Source: Hyphomonas oceanitis SCH89
GTDB taxonomy: Bacteria > Pseudomonadota > Alphaproteobacteria > Caulobacterales > Hyphomonadaceae
NCBI RefSeq assembly: GCF_000685295.1
Contig: NZ_ARYL01000017.1
Span: 1-64,000 of the forward strand
DNA length: 64,000 bases
Reading direction: 5' to 3'
In this document: positions 1 through 10,067 of the stretch, in pieces
How the letters are laid out: every line of letters begins with the position of its first letter
How positions within the stretch are numbered: position 1 is the stretch's first letter
Position numbers and translations under genes: made by a program
Notes under the pieces: model-generated
Seen by the model: only the letters and a program-made list of their open reading frames with translations
What the model was told of the DNA's origin: nothing
Databases searched by the model: none

Positions 1-70
1 GATCAACCCTGATCGTTGCACTCAATGCGCTGCGGCTTCTTGCATTCAAAGAGCGAAAGGAAGCAGAGGC

Positions 71-370
71 ATGATCAGAGTTCGCAGGAAACTGTTTCAC
101 GCGTCGGCGTCACAATGGCGAACGACGCTGCTTTTGCTCGCGACATGGGTCGGCCTTGGTGCCGGGATCAGTGGGTGTGCCACAATTGCAGGCAGCACCA
201 AGCCTCTGACAGATTTTGAGCGAGCGGCTATACGCACCGAATGTGGAAATTATCCGGTATCGCGAATTCGCGCTGGCGGCGCTGGCAGGAAGTATCGCTA
301 CCTTGCCTGCAAACAGACCGTTCTGGACCGCGAGAGCGGCCAAACAGCCGTCTCATCAGGTGTCGACTAA
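71..370 (+). CDS. small predicted lipoprotein, unknown function
   Basis: The 99-residue product starts with a basic stretch (residues 3-17), then a hydrophobic segment (about 19-34) ending in ISGC, which fits a lipobox with Cys36 as the lipidated residue. The mature part is only about 63 residues and carries no domain I recognise. The ATG has a purine-rich stretch (GGAAGCAGAGG) just upstream. The gene lies on the island side of the dusA junction at about 714, in DNA that is less GC-rich than the rest, so it may be cargo of an integrated element. The function is unknown, and it could also be a spurious reading frame. Confidence 0.5.
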   Translation: MIRVRRKLFHASASQWRTTLLLLATWVGLGAGISGCATIAGSTKPLTDFERAAIRTECGNYPVSRIRAGGAGRKYRYLACKQTVLDRESGQTAVSSGVD

Positions 371-713
371 GCCGATCTGTGGACGTCGGCCAGCCTTACG
401 CAAGCTACTTGCTGCGTCAGCCAAGAACGGCGATCAATTTCCCGACTTTTCACACCACATCGTAACACGTCCGCCTGACTTGGCTGGAACCAACGCTGTT
501 CTCAATTGACATACCGCAAAGCGATCTGGGTATCCGAAGCCCCTACGCAACCGATGCCCAAACTAGACGAATGGACGATCCCAATTCGGTTTGGATAGCA
601 GAGCAGAACCAACAACCCGATTGCCGAAATGAACGAACAACACGCGCTTGAGGCTGCACACGTAGCGCACACGCAAGCTTGTAATATATTGTTTTACCTA
701 TGTTTTTTATGCC
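371..713. other. non-coding stretch at the edge of a putative island
   Basis: I see no convincing gene in this stretch. It becomes AT-rich towards 680-710, with short T-runs, immediately before the dusA fragment. The reading frame that crosses it on the minus strand continues the dusA fragment but no longer resembles DusA. The most likely content is the terminal part of an integrated element, including an attachment-site arm. Confidence 0.4.
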
Positions 714-752
714 ATCCATCATGGGGGCCACGGAGAAGCGGTAGTCGGTCAT
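714..752 (-). pseudogene. dusA: 5' fragment of dusA (tRNA-dihydrouridine synthase A), probable att junction
   Basis: Reading the minus strand from the ATG at 752 gives MTDYRFSVAPMMD, which matches the conserved N-terminus of DusA (Y/H-R-F-S-V-A-P-M-M-D-W-T-D). Immediately after the second Met-Asp, where WTDRHCR is expected, the sequence changes to unrelated AT-rich DNA. That frame runs to a stop near 543 with no DusA features. DusA catalyses dihydrouridine formation in the tRNA D-loop and is normally about 330 residues. The 5' end of dusA is a documented integration site for a family of tyrosine recombinases of prophages and islands. The remnant is divergent from slyX. I infer that it is the host-side arm left by such an insertion. 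Confidence 0.6.
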
Positions 753-848
753 GCGGCCCCGTTTAGTGCGGGGGATGGGGGCGCGTCCAGCGTCTTTGCC
801 GTGATCAATGTATTTGCAGGCAGGGCGCCCGGCAGCTATGAGCAGGGG

Positions 849-1058
849 ATGACAGATACAGCCCGCATCGACACGCTTGAAATCCGCGTCGCCCATCAGG
901 ATGAGGTGATCGACGATCTGAACAAGACGGTGATTGCGCAGTGGAAAGAGATCGACCGGCTGACGCGGCAAATGGCGCGGCTGACCGAGCAGTTCGCCAA
1001 CATGGGACAGGCCGAGCGGCCCACGCAGGGCGACGAGCCGCCCCCGCCGCACTGGTGA
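849..1058 (+). CDS. slyX: SlyX family protein
   Basis: This 69-residue protein is almost entirely one coiled coil (residues 5-50, heptads of Ile/Leu such as IDTLEIRVAHQDEVIDDLNK). It ends in the proline-rich PPPPHW tail typical of SlyX (usual length about 70). A GTG at 801 is in frame, but the ATG at 849 follows GCAGGGG and gives the family length, so I chose it. SlyX was named from phiX174 lysis genetics in E. coli, where it lies by slyD; its molecular role is unknown. Here it sits four bases before the VOC gene, probably co-transcribed. Confidence 0.85.
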   Translation: MTDTARIDTLEIRVAHQDEVIDDLNKTVIAQWKEIDRLTRQMARLTEQFANMGQAERPTQGDEPPPPHW

Positions 1059-1062
1059 CGCG

Positions 1063-1590
1063 ATGAGCCGCATTTTCGGGAAAGTCTGCCAGAACGGCTA
1101 TGTCGTGCGCGATATCGAAGCGGCGATGAAACACTGGATCGAGGTGATGGGCGTTGGCCCCTGGTTCTATATTGAAGACGTGAAGACCGACTGGTTCACC
1201 TATCGCGGCGTGGCCTCCGACGTGAAGATGAGCATTGCGCTCGCCAATTCCGGCGACCTGCAGATCGAACTGATCCAGCAGCGCAATGACGCGCCGTCGA
1301 TGTACAAGGACTTTCTCGATGCGGGCCGTGAGGGGCTGCAGCACATGTCCTACTGGACCGAGGATTATCAGGGCCTCTACGACAAGGCCCTTGGGCTTGG
1401 TTACACAGTGGGCCATGAGGGGCAGATCGGCGGCGAGAAGGGCCGGTTTGCCTATTTCGATACCGAGGCCCATCCCGGCACCGTGGTCGAGATTTCCGAT
1501 ATCAGCGGCGCCAAGGGCAAGACCTTTGCCTATATCCGCAAGCAGGCCGAAGGCTGGGACGGGACGAACCCGATCCGCACGTTCAGCTGA
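1063..1590 (+). CDS. VOC (glyoxalase/bleomycin-resistance fold) family protein
   Basis: The 175-residue product has a single vicinal-oxygen-chelate unit. The N-terminal module opens with FGKVCQNGYVVRDIEAAMKHW, and the C-terminal module includes RFAYFDTEAHPGTVVEI, whose terminal Glu is a typical metal ligand. This arrangement is like glyoxalase_4 proteins and methylmalonyl-CoA-epimerase-like enzymes. The substrate cannot be read from the sequence. It directly follows slyX and overlaps the convergent kinase gene by 8 bases. It could act on an acyl-CoA or lactone intermediate of the nearby catabolic block, but that is inference only. Confidence 0.85.
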   Translation: MSRIFGKVCQNGYVVRDIEAAMKHWIEVMGVGPWFYIEDVKTDWFTYRGVASDVKMSIALANSGDLQIELIQQRNDAPSMYKDFLDAGREGLQHMSYWTEDYQGLYDKALGLGYTVGHEGQIGGEKGRFAYFDTEAHPGTVVEISDISGAKGKTFAYIRKQAEGWDGTNPIRTFS

Positions 1591-2323
1591 TCCGATCTTC
1601 CGCAATTTCGACTGTGTGATCGCGCGCCTTGTGCACGACGATATCGGCGTGGGCTTTCAGCGGATGGATATGGTCGCGCAGGTTCGGCAGGTTGACGCCG
1701 TCCCAGACGGTCTTTGCGAAGGCGCGCAGCTCTGTTTCGCTCATGTGGAGCCATTGGGCGTAGAAGGAGCTTGGGTCGGTTCGCGCCGCGTTCCAGAAGC
1801 CGACGAAGCGTTCGACATACCAGAATTCAAGATCGGCCTCGGAGGCGTCCAGATAGACCAGCACGTCCGGCTCGCCGTCCGGGCGCTCGGGACGGGTTGG
1901 CGGCTGGAAGCCGAGGCCTTCCAGGATGAGCATGTCCGGCAACTGCACAGTGCGCGTCAGGGCGGGGTCGATGTCATAGATGTCGTGGCTGTGGGCCGGG
2001 AACGCGGCCGCCCCTTGCCTTATGCTGACGAGCGCATTGGTAAAGCCATCGCGGTCAAAGGTTTCCGGGAAGCCCTTGCGCATGAGCAGGCCCTGCGGTT
2101 CCAGCACGGCGTTCGGGAAGAGGAAGCCGTCGGTCGAGACGGTCTCGACGCTGAGCGGCGGGTTGAGCGCGTCAGCCACGTCGCGGGCGAGCGTGGTCTT
2201 GCCGGCGGCGACCGAGCCGGTGAGGCCGACGATGCGGGCGGCAGCACTGGACTGTAGCTCGGCGAGGCGTTCGGCCAGCGCGGCAATGCCGGCGCCTTGA
2301 TGGATGATCACGTCGCGGTCCAT
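1583..2323 (-). CDS. type I pantothenate-kinase-like P-loop kinase
   Basis: The protein (246 residues) has a Walker A GSVAAGKTT (about 36-44), then STDGFLFPN and LLMRKGFPETFD. These match the type I PanK signatures TDGFLYPN and RKGFPESYD. The C-terminus NLPNLRDHIHPLKAHADIVVHK parallels the NLxxNIxPTRxRA end of E. coli CoaA. PanK phosphorylates pantothenate, the first step of CoA synthesis. At 246 residues it lacks about 70 N-terminal residues of CoaA (about 316), so it may be a compact variant or a relative with another substrate (PRK/uridine-kinase superfamily). It is convergent with the VOC gene. Confidence 0.75.
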   Translation of the reverse strand: MDRDVIIHQGAGIAALAERLAELQSSAAARIVGLTGSVAAGKTTLARDVADALNPPLSVETVSTDGFLFPNAVLEPQGLLMRKGFPETFDRDGFTNALVSIRQGAAAFPAHSHDIYDIDPALTRTVQLPDMLILEGLGFQPPTRPERPDGEPDVLVYLDASEADLEFWYVERFVGFWNAARTDPSSFYAQWLHMSETELRAFAKTVWDGVNLPNLRDHIHPLKAHADIVVHKARDHTVEIAEDRIS

Positions 2324-2468
2324 GCAGTCAGTTCCCTAGCTTGCGCGCACAGCTTAGCGGTGGAGCGCCAAGGAACCAACGGGAAAACGGCCCGGACGGA
2401 CCCGCTTGGTGGCGCCCCCTCCCCCTGTTAGATTGAAGAGGTACCGGACGGGGGAAGGACAGCCTACG

Positions 2469-3389
2469 ATGCTGGGCATGAAAACATATCTCGGATGGAA
2501 AGTGGATTTCCTGCAGCCTACAGGCGAGCCCGCCTATGCGGGGCCGGACTCCGTATCATGGCGCGTGTTCAAAAACCCGATTGCGCTGGGCGTGGGCGGC
2601 ATTGCCGCCGTGCTGCTGGAATTTGCCGATGCGCGCATACGGTCCGGCGTGTGGGACCATTCCACGTTCAAGACGGACCCGGTCGGGCGATCCAAGCGCA
2701 CCGGCATGGCCGCCATGGTGGGCGTTTACGGACCGCAGAGCGCGGCGCGCCGGGTTATCCAGGGTGTCACGAACATGCACACTCAGGTGAAAGGCGAAAC
2801 ACCGTCTGGCGAAGCCTATTCAGCGCTGGATGTGGAGCTGCTCGACTGGGTGAGCGCGACGGCGACCTATGGCTTCCTGACCGCCTATGACCGGTTTGTG
2901 GCGCCGCTGTCGGATGCCGACAAGACGCGCTTCTATGAAGAGGGCGAGGCGGTGGCGCGGCTCTATGGCGTGCAGAATCCGCTGCGCAGCGAGGCAGACT
3001 TTCATGCGATGCTGGCAAAACTGATGCCGCGCTTCGAGCCGCACCCGATCAATACCGAATTCCTCGATATCATGAAGTCCGGCCGCGCCGCCAAAGGCGT
3101 GCCAAAAGGCCTGCAAAGCGCGGTCGTGAATGCGGCGGTGTCGATCCTGCCTGTGGACGTGCGCGACCGGCTGGAGCTTGGGGCGGACTATGACCTGCGG
3201 CCCAAGGGAGTCGCGACGGTGAAGGCCATGGGTGCCCTTGCGGAACGTCTGCCTTTGCCTGCAAGTCCCGCGGGTCAAGCTTGCGTCAGGCTGGGTCTTC
3301 CTGCCACATTTCTATGGAAGAGCCCTGAGAAACAGGCAAGTATACGCCACACAATACAAGAGGGACGGGCGGCTTCACTGGCGCACTGA
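2469..3389 (+). CDS. MpaB/Lcp-type (DUF2236) oxygenase family protein
   Basis: This 306-residue protein has the pattern of the DUF2236 family. A segment with ARRVIQGVTNMHTQVKGETPSG holds the conserved His (MHTQVKG) expected to bind haem. It is followed by LDVELLDWVSATATYGFLTAYDRF, an acidic helix-rich core and a proline-containing C-terminus. Family members include latex-clearing protein Lcp and MpaB, haem-dependent oxygenases that cleave C=C or polyisoprenoid bonds. The ATG at 2469 follows GGAAGGAC. It is the first gene of a run of plus-strand catabolic genes up to 7.3 kb; the substrate is unknown. Confidence 0.8.
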   Translation: MLGMKTYLGWKVDFLQPTGEPAYAGPDSVSWRVFKNPIALGVGGIAAVLLEFADARIRSGVWDHSTFKTDPVGRSKRTGMAAMVGVYGPQSAARRVIQGVTNMHTQVKGETPSGEAYSALDVELLDWVSATATYGFLTAYDRFVAPLSDADKTRFYEEGEAVARLYGVQNPLRSEADFHAMLAKLMPRFEPHPINTEFLDIMKSGRAAKGVPKGLQSAVVNAAVSILPVDVRDRLELGADYDLRPKGVATVKAMGALAERLPLPASPAGQACVRLGLPATFLWKSPEKQASIRHTIQEGRAASLAH

Positions 3390-3408
3390 TCCCCGGAGGA
3401 GCGGCAAA

Positions 3409-4614
3409 GTGAATCTGGAATTTCTTCCCGAAGAAGAGGCCTTTCGTGACGAGGTGCGCGCGTTCCTCGACCGCGAACTGACGGCAGACCTGCGCGCCTA
3501 TGCAGCGCGGATGACGAGCGTCTATTCTGACAAGGAAACGGCCCTCGCCTGGCAGGCCATTCTTGTCAAACAGGGCTGGGCCGCGCCCGGCTGGCCCGTT
3601 GAATATGGCGGCTGCGACTGGACCGTGGCGCAGAAATATATCTTCGACGTGGAGATGGCCCGCGCGGGCGCCCCGCCCCTCTCGCCGATGGGCATTGCCA
3701 TGTGCGGCCCGGCTTTGATCGGCCATGGCACGAAGGAACAGAAAGACCATTACCTGCCGCGTATCCTCTCCGGCGAGGATTTCTGGTGCCAGGGCTATTC
3801 CGAGCCGCATGCAGGGTCTGACCTCGCCTCGCTGACCATGTCGGCCAAGGATGATGGCGACGCCTTCATCTGCAATGGCTCGAAGATCTGGACGACGCAT
3901 GCCCATGAAGCCAACATGTGTTTCTGCCTGGTGCGCACAGATGCCAGCGGCAAGCCGCAACAGGGCATCACCTTCCTGCTGATCGACATGACGACGCCAG
4001 GCGTGCGCGTCGACCCAATCATCATGACATCCGGCGAGCATATCCAGAACGCGATCTTCTTCGATGATGTGCGCGTGCCGAAGGCCAATGTGATCGGCAA
4101 GGTCAACGAGGGCTGGACGGTCGCGAAATACCTGCTCGAGTTCGAGCGCGGCGGATCAAGCTACGGCCCCCGCCTGAAGGCACGGGTTGCGTCGCTGCGC
4201 ATGCATGCGGTGGAGGCCGGCACGGGGCCGGACATGTTGGCGAAGCTCTCTCAGGCGGAAGCGGATGCCTCGGCGCTCGAAGCGGCCGAGCTGATGATGA
4301 TGTCGGAACTGTCGGGCGGCGGCACACCGGGCCTCAAGGCCTCGATGATGAAGATCAAAGGCACGGAACTCAGCCAGCGCCTGACGGAGCTTGCGCTCGA
4401 GATTGCCGGCAACTGGGTCGAACCCTTCCAGCCTCACCACACCAATCCCGGCGGCGAAGTGGTCAACGCACCATCGAACTCGGGCGCGCTTGTCGGGCCT
4501 GAAAGCGCCGTGACCGTGTCTGCCAAATACCTGAACGACCGGGCAGGTTCGATCTATGCCGGCTCGAACGAAATCCAGCGCAACATCCTTGCCAAGGCCC
4601 AGCTCGGGCTTTGA
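3409..4614 (+). CDS. acyl-CoA dehydrogenase
   Basis: The 401-residue flavoenzyme starts with a GTG preceded by GGAGGAGCGGCAAA, which fixes the start; a longer upstream extension in the same frame is not protein-like. It has the ACAD order: an N-terminal helical domain, the FAD/substrate signature WCQGYSEPHAGSDLASL (about 125-142), a beta domain with TTPGVRVDPI, and the C-terminal helical bundle ending in YAGSNEIQRNILAKAQLGL. It oxidises an acyl-CoA at the alpha-beta position. It is a clear paralogue of the dehydrogenase at 10.1-11.3 kb (for example QGWAAPxWPVEYGG and ARAGAPxLSPMG are shared). It is followed by GST, nitronate monooxygenase and enoyl-CoA hydratase genes, probably one operon. 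Confidence 0.92.
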   Translation: MNLEFLPEEEAFRDEVRAFLDRELTADLRAYAARMTSVYSDKETALAWQAILVKQGWAAPGWPVEYGGCDWTVAQKYIFDVEMARAGAPPLSPMGIAMCGPALIGHGTKEQKDHYLPRILSGEDFWCQGYSEPHAGSDLASLTMSAKDDGDAFICNGSKIWTTHAHEANMCFCLVRTDASGKPQQGITFLLIDMTTPGVRVDPIIMTSGEHIQNAIFFDDVRVPKANVIGKVNEGWTVAKYLLEFERGGSSYGPRLKARVASLRMHAVEAGTGPDMLAKLSQAEADASALEAAELMMMSELSGGGTPGLKASMMKIKGTELSQRLTELALEIAGNWVEPFQPHHTNPGGEVVNAPSNSGALVGPESAVTVSAKYLNDRAGSIYAGSNEIQRNILAKAQLGL

Positions 4615-4638
4615 TCACCTAACGGAGCACTAAACCGT

Positions 4639-6451
<1,813 letters not shown>

Positions 6452-6469
6452 ACCTCAGGAGGATATGTG

Positions 6470-7333
6470 ATGGCCTACGAGCAGATCCTTTTGGAAAAGG
6501 ATGGCCCGGCGGCCATCATAACCCTTAACCGTCCGGAAAAGCTGAACGCGTTCACCGCGCAACTTGGCCAGGAGCTGGCCGATGCGGTATATGCGTGCGA
6601 CGCTGACGATGAGGTGCGCGGCATCATCCTGACGGGTGCGGGCCGCCACTTCTGTGCGGGCGCCGACATTTCCGATGGTGCCGATGCGTTCGATACGAAG
6701 AGCGGCACGGGCGCGAAGAATTTCGGCGCGTCAGAGCCCGGCAAGAAGCGCGACGGGGCTGGTTTCATCGGCGCGCTCTATAATTGCCGCAAGCCCGTGA
6801 TTGCCGCTTTCAATGGCGCGGCTGTCGGCGTTGGCCTGACGCTGGCCTTGCCGACCGATATCAAGATCGCCTCGGAGAAAGCCAAGTTCGGCTTCGTGTT
6901 TGCGCAGCGCGGCCTGCCGCCGGAAGCGGGCAGCGCGTGGTTCCTGCCCCAGCTGGTCGGTCTGCCGCAGGCGCTGCGCTGGTGCATGACGGGCCGCGTG
7001 TTCGATGCGGAGGAAGCGCTGGCCGGCGGCCTGATCAGCGAGATCCATCCGCCGGAGGAGCTGTTGCCGGCTGCCAAGCGCATTGTGGACGAGATTGCCC
7101 GCAACACAGCGCCGGTCTCTGTCGCGCTGGTGCGCCAGCTGCTCTGGCGCTTCGGGCCGACAGGTGATCCGTTCGAATTGCTGAAAGTGGACGGACAATT
7201 TGCGCTGACGCTCGGCTCATCGCCCGATGTGAAAGAGGGCGTCGGATCGTTCCTCGAAAAACGCGCGCCTAATTTTCCCGGAAAGATCTCCACCGACATG
7301 CCGGAAGGCTATCCCTGGTGGGAGCGTACCTGA
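6470..7333 (+). CDS. enoyl-CoA hydratase/isomerase family protein (crotonase fold)
   Basis: The protein has 287 residues. A GTG one codon upstream is in frame, but the ATG at 6470 lies 6 bases after AGGAGG, so I chose it. Crotonase signatures are visible: IITLNRPEKLNAFT, the oxyanion-hole HFCAGADISDG (about 62-72), and AFNGAAVGVGLTLALPTDIKIAS. One catalytic Glu sits near LPPEAGSAWFLPQLVG. The C-terminus (EGVGSFLEKRAPNFPGKI) is typical. It probably hydrates the enoyl-CoA made by the neighbouring dehydrogenases. It is the last gene of the plus-strand run and faces the TonB receptor gene. Confidence 0.9.
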   Translation: MAYEQILLEKDGPAAIITLNRPEKLNAFTAQLGQELADAVYACDADDEVRGIILTGAGRHFCAGADISDGADAFDTKSGTGAKNFGASEPGKKRDGAGFIGALYNCRKPVIAAFNGAAVGVGLTLALPTDIKIASEKAKFGFVFAQRGLPPEAGSAWFLPQLVGLPQALRWCMTGRVFDAEEALAGGLISEIHPPEELLPAAKRIVDEIARNTAPVSVALVRQLLWRFGPTGDPFELLKVDGQFALTLGSSPDVKEGVGSFLEKRAPNFPGKISTDMPEGYPWWERT

Positions 7334-7348
7334 CGCCTCCCCTGCCCT

Positions 7349-7383
7349 AAAAAAACGGCCGCGATCCAGAAGGATCGCGGCCG
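7349..7383 (-). terminator. intrinsic terminator of the TonB-dependent receptor gene
   Basis: A perfect 12-bp stem (CGGCCGCGATCC with its complement, 7356-7383) closes on a 4-base loop. On the minus strand it is followed by seven T residues (7349-7355). It lies 33 bases after the receptor stop codon and may also stop the convergent enoyl-CoA hydratase transcript. Confidence 0.85.
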
Positions 7384-7415
7384 CGGTGCCCGAGGGGAGG
7401 AAACACTTTTCGGTT

Positions 7416-9959
7416 CTAGAACCGGTACGTGAGGGAGGCACCATAAGTCCGTGGCATGCCTGCAAAGCGCATGACGACGTTCGCGTTTGTCGTGATCTGC
7501 TGCCAGTAATACTCGTCGGTCAGGTTCTTGCCCCAGACCGAAACTTCCCAGTTCTGGTCGATGGAATAGACGCCGATCGACCCGTTGAGCAGACCATAGG
7601 AGTCGATGTCGTAGAGCGGGTCATTTGGCTGACCAGCTGTCGACTCGCTCTGCCAGCGACCACTGAGCGATGCACGCAGGCCCAGGTCCGTCGTGACCGG
7701 ACGATCATAGAGCAGCGCGAGGCTGACAACGGATTCAGGACTGTAGAGGAAGGGATCGCCCTGACGGTTTGTCGGCAGGCCGAAGCTGTCGACCGTGTCG
7801 AAGTCGCCGATCTCGGTGTGCAGAAGCGTGAGGCCACCCATCGCCGTCAGCTCTTCACTGATCAGGTAGGTGACTTCTGCATCGAGACCGTAGGCTTCAG
7901 CGGTTGGCACGTTCTGAAGACGGGCGAGCGCCTTGTAGATCGGGTCGGCGAAGAAGGCCGAGATCTGCTTGTCTTCATAGTCGTAATAGAAGAGCGCCGC
8001 GTTGGCCTGCATGCGCTGGTCGAGCAAGCTGGCCTTGAAGCCGACTTCATAGGCGAGCAGGCCTTCCTGCGTTGCAGGGGCGTTCTGTTCGGACTTGGAC
8101 GCCGCGTTCACAGGCGTGGAGGCCGACTTGTAGCCCTGCGTTGCCGAAGCAAAGAGCACGAGGTTGTCAGTCGGTGTCCAATTGCCAACGATGCGCCAGG
8201 AGACGTTGTCTTCCTTGGTTGAAGACGCGACCGGGCCGAAGGAGTTGGTTGCGACGTCAAACGTGTTGCAGCCGTTTTCGAGCAGTGGCGCGGCTGGAGC
8301 CGTCCCGTAGATCAGCGCGAAATAGGTGCGATTGAAGACGTTGACGTTCGGCTGCATCGAGCCGTTCACGTCGCCCGAGCAGCCGACATAGTCCTGCGTG
8401 TCTTCAGTGTAGCGGATGCCTGTCGTGAGCGTGAATTCAGGCGTCAGCTCCCAGTCGGCGTTAGCAAAGATGCTCCAGGTTTTCGTCTCGAATTCGCCAG
8501 TGTCCCGATAGGTCTGGAACGAGTTCAGAAGCTCGGCCACCGTGTAGGGCACGCCGGTTTCCGGATCCACGTTCAGGGGCGAGGCCGCAAGCGTGGCAGC
8601 GATGGTTGCGACATAGCTGGAGTTAGCATTGTCGAGCAGGAGCGTGCGGTTCGTATCCGAGGTTTCGTCCTTGCCGTAATAGGCGCCGACGAGCCAGTTG
8701 GCCTTGCCGGTCTCGCCTTCCAGACGCAGTTCCTGGCTGAAGGATTTGATCTCGGCATCGACATCCTGGAGCAGGACCGCGAAGGGCGCGGATGAGAAGT
8801 CCAGCACGGCCTCGCGGTCCAGCTTGTTGTAGCCGGTCAGCGAAACAAGGTTGAGGCCATTGTCGAAGCCATAGCGGACACCGAGCTTAAGGGCGTCAAA
8901 CTTGGAGTCCTCTTCCAGTGGACCATCAATGCCGTTAACACCGATGCCGTCCGTTGTGCGAGCGTAATTTGGTGCCCAGTCGGTCTGTTCCGCATTGGTC
9001 GGGAAGTTATTATTGACGAAGTCAACGAGGCTGAGCCCGGTGACCGGATCAACCGCATTGAAGAGCGAGGTGGTGGACGGGCCGCCGGTGCCGGGAACCA
9101 CGAAAGTCGGATCGGTGTTCGGTGTCAGCGCGATGGCCTGACCACCGATCGTGTCGGACTTGTTGCGCCAGCCATTATAGGAAACGTCGATGTCGAGGCT
9201 GTCGGTTGGCTGCAGGGCCAGCGCGGCGCGGAAGCCGAGCTTGTCTTTCGTGCCGCGATCTTCACCGCGCGTGATCGACTTTTGCCAGCCTTCGTCGCTG
9301 TTTTCGCTTCGGATGGCGAAGCGGGCCTGCGCGCGCTCGGACAGCGGCACGTTGAGCATGCCTTCTATGTTCCAGGTGTCATAGTTGCCGACATCGGCAC
9401 TGACAGACCCTTCGAACTGGTCGGAGGGCTTGTTGGTGACCATATTGATCAGGCCGGCCGTCGTGTTGCGGCCAAACAGGGTGCCTTGCGGTCCTTTCAG
9501 CACTTCGACGCGCTGAATGTCGAACACAGGGCCCGAGTTCATGAACGGATAGGGATAGGCCACTTCGTCAACATAAGTACCGACCGTGGAGGTGGCCGAG
9601 ACGTTGATCGTGTTGAAGCCGATGCCGCGCAGCGTGTAGGTCGGCACGCCCTGATAGCTCTGCGAGACAGAGAAGCTCGGCACGACATTCTGGAGGTCGT
9701 CGACACTGTCGACGCGCAGGGCATCCAGCGTGTCTTCGCCGAAGGCCTGAATACTCATCGGCACGTCATTGATGGATTCTTCGCGGCGCTGCGCGGTCAC
9801 GACGATCGAGCCAAGCTTCAGCGAGCTGTCAGCGGGCGTCTCGGCAGGTGCCGCCGGTGCAGCGTCGGTTTCCTGCGCCATGGCTGGCATCTGCGAGGCC
9901 AGCGCGAAAAGCGAGGCGCCCAACATGGCATAACGGCGGATTCGGGGTGTCTGGGTCAT
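7416..9959 (-). CDS. TonB-dependent outer-membrane receptor
   Basis: The 847-residue protein has a signal peptide (about 1-28, ending MPAMAQ), a short acidic/Ala-Pro spacer and a TonB box SIVVTAQRR (about 51-59). The plug domain (about 60-175) includes DVPMSIQAF, TYTLRGIGFNT and GRNTTAGLINMVTNKP. A 22-strand barrel follows, ending in the aromatic F of SLTYRF. Such receptors import siderophores, but in sphingomonads and hyphomonads often carbohydrates, steroids or aromatics. It lies downstream of an acyl-CoA dehydrogenase on the same strand and beside a lipid-type catabolic run, so a hydrophobic substrate is a reasonable inference. A potential hairpin covers the Shine-Dalgarno region (9972-9998). 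Confidence 0.95.
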   Translation of the reverse strand: MTQTPRIRRYAMLGASLFALASQMPAMAQETDAAPAAPAETPADSSLKLGSIVVTAQRREESINDVPMSIQAFGEDTLDALRVDSVDDLQNVVPSFSVSQSYQGVPTYTLRGIGFNTINVSATSTVGTYVDEVAYPYPFMNSGPVFDIQRVEVLKGPQGTLFGRNTTAGLINMVTNKPSDQFEGSVSADVGNYDTWNIEGMLNVPLSERAQARFAIRSENSDEGWQKSITRGEDRGTKDKLGFRAALALQPTDSLDIDVSYNGWRNKSDTIGGQAIALTPNTDPTFVVPGTGGPSTTSLFNAVDPVTGLSLVDFVNNNFPTNAEQTDWAPNYARTTDGIGVNGIDGPLEEDSKFDALKLGVRYGFDNGLNLVSLTGYNKLDREAVLDFSSAPFAVLLQDVDAEIKSFSQELRLEGETGKANWLVGAYYGKDETSDTNRTLLLDNANSSYVATIAATLAASPLNVDPETGVPYTVAELLNSFQTYRDTGEFETKTWSIFANADWELTPEFTLTTGIRYTEDTQDYVGCSGDVNGSMQPNVNVFNRTYFALIYGTAPAAPLLENGCNTFDVATNSFGPVASSTKEDNVSWRIVGNWTPTDNLVLFASATQGYKSASTPVNAASKSEQNAPATQEGLLAYEVGFKASLLDQRMQANAALFYYDYEDKQISAFFADPIYKALARLQNVPTAEAYGLDAEVTYLISEELTAMGGLTLLHTEIGDFDTVDSFGLPTNRQGDPFLYSPESVVSLALLYDRPVTTDLGLRASLSGRWQSESTAGQPNDPLYDIDSYGLLNGSIGVYSIDQNWEVSVWGKNLTDEYYWQQITTNANVVMRFAGMPRTYGASLTYRF

Positions 9960-10067
9960 CTGATTTATCTCCTCCCGGCAGCCTCCTCTTGGCGGGAGCT
10001 GTCCATTGAGCGGGACAGTCAGTAATTATTGGACAATCAACAAGCTATCGGAAGTGACAGGGTCGGC

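Noticed and set aside
805-1605. A 266-codon minus-strand frame opposite slyX and the VOC gene
   Set aside because: Both plus-strand genes have clear family motifs; the opposite frame shows none.
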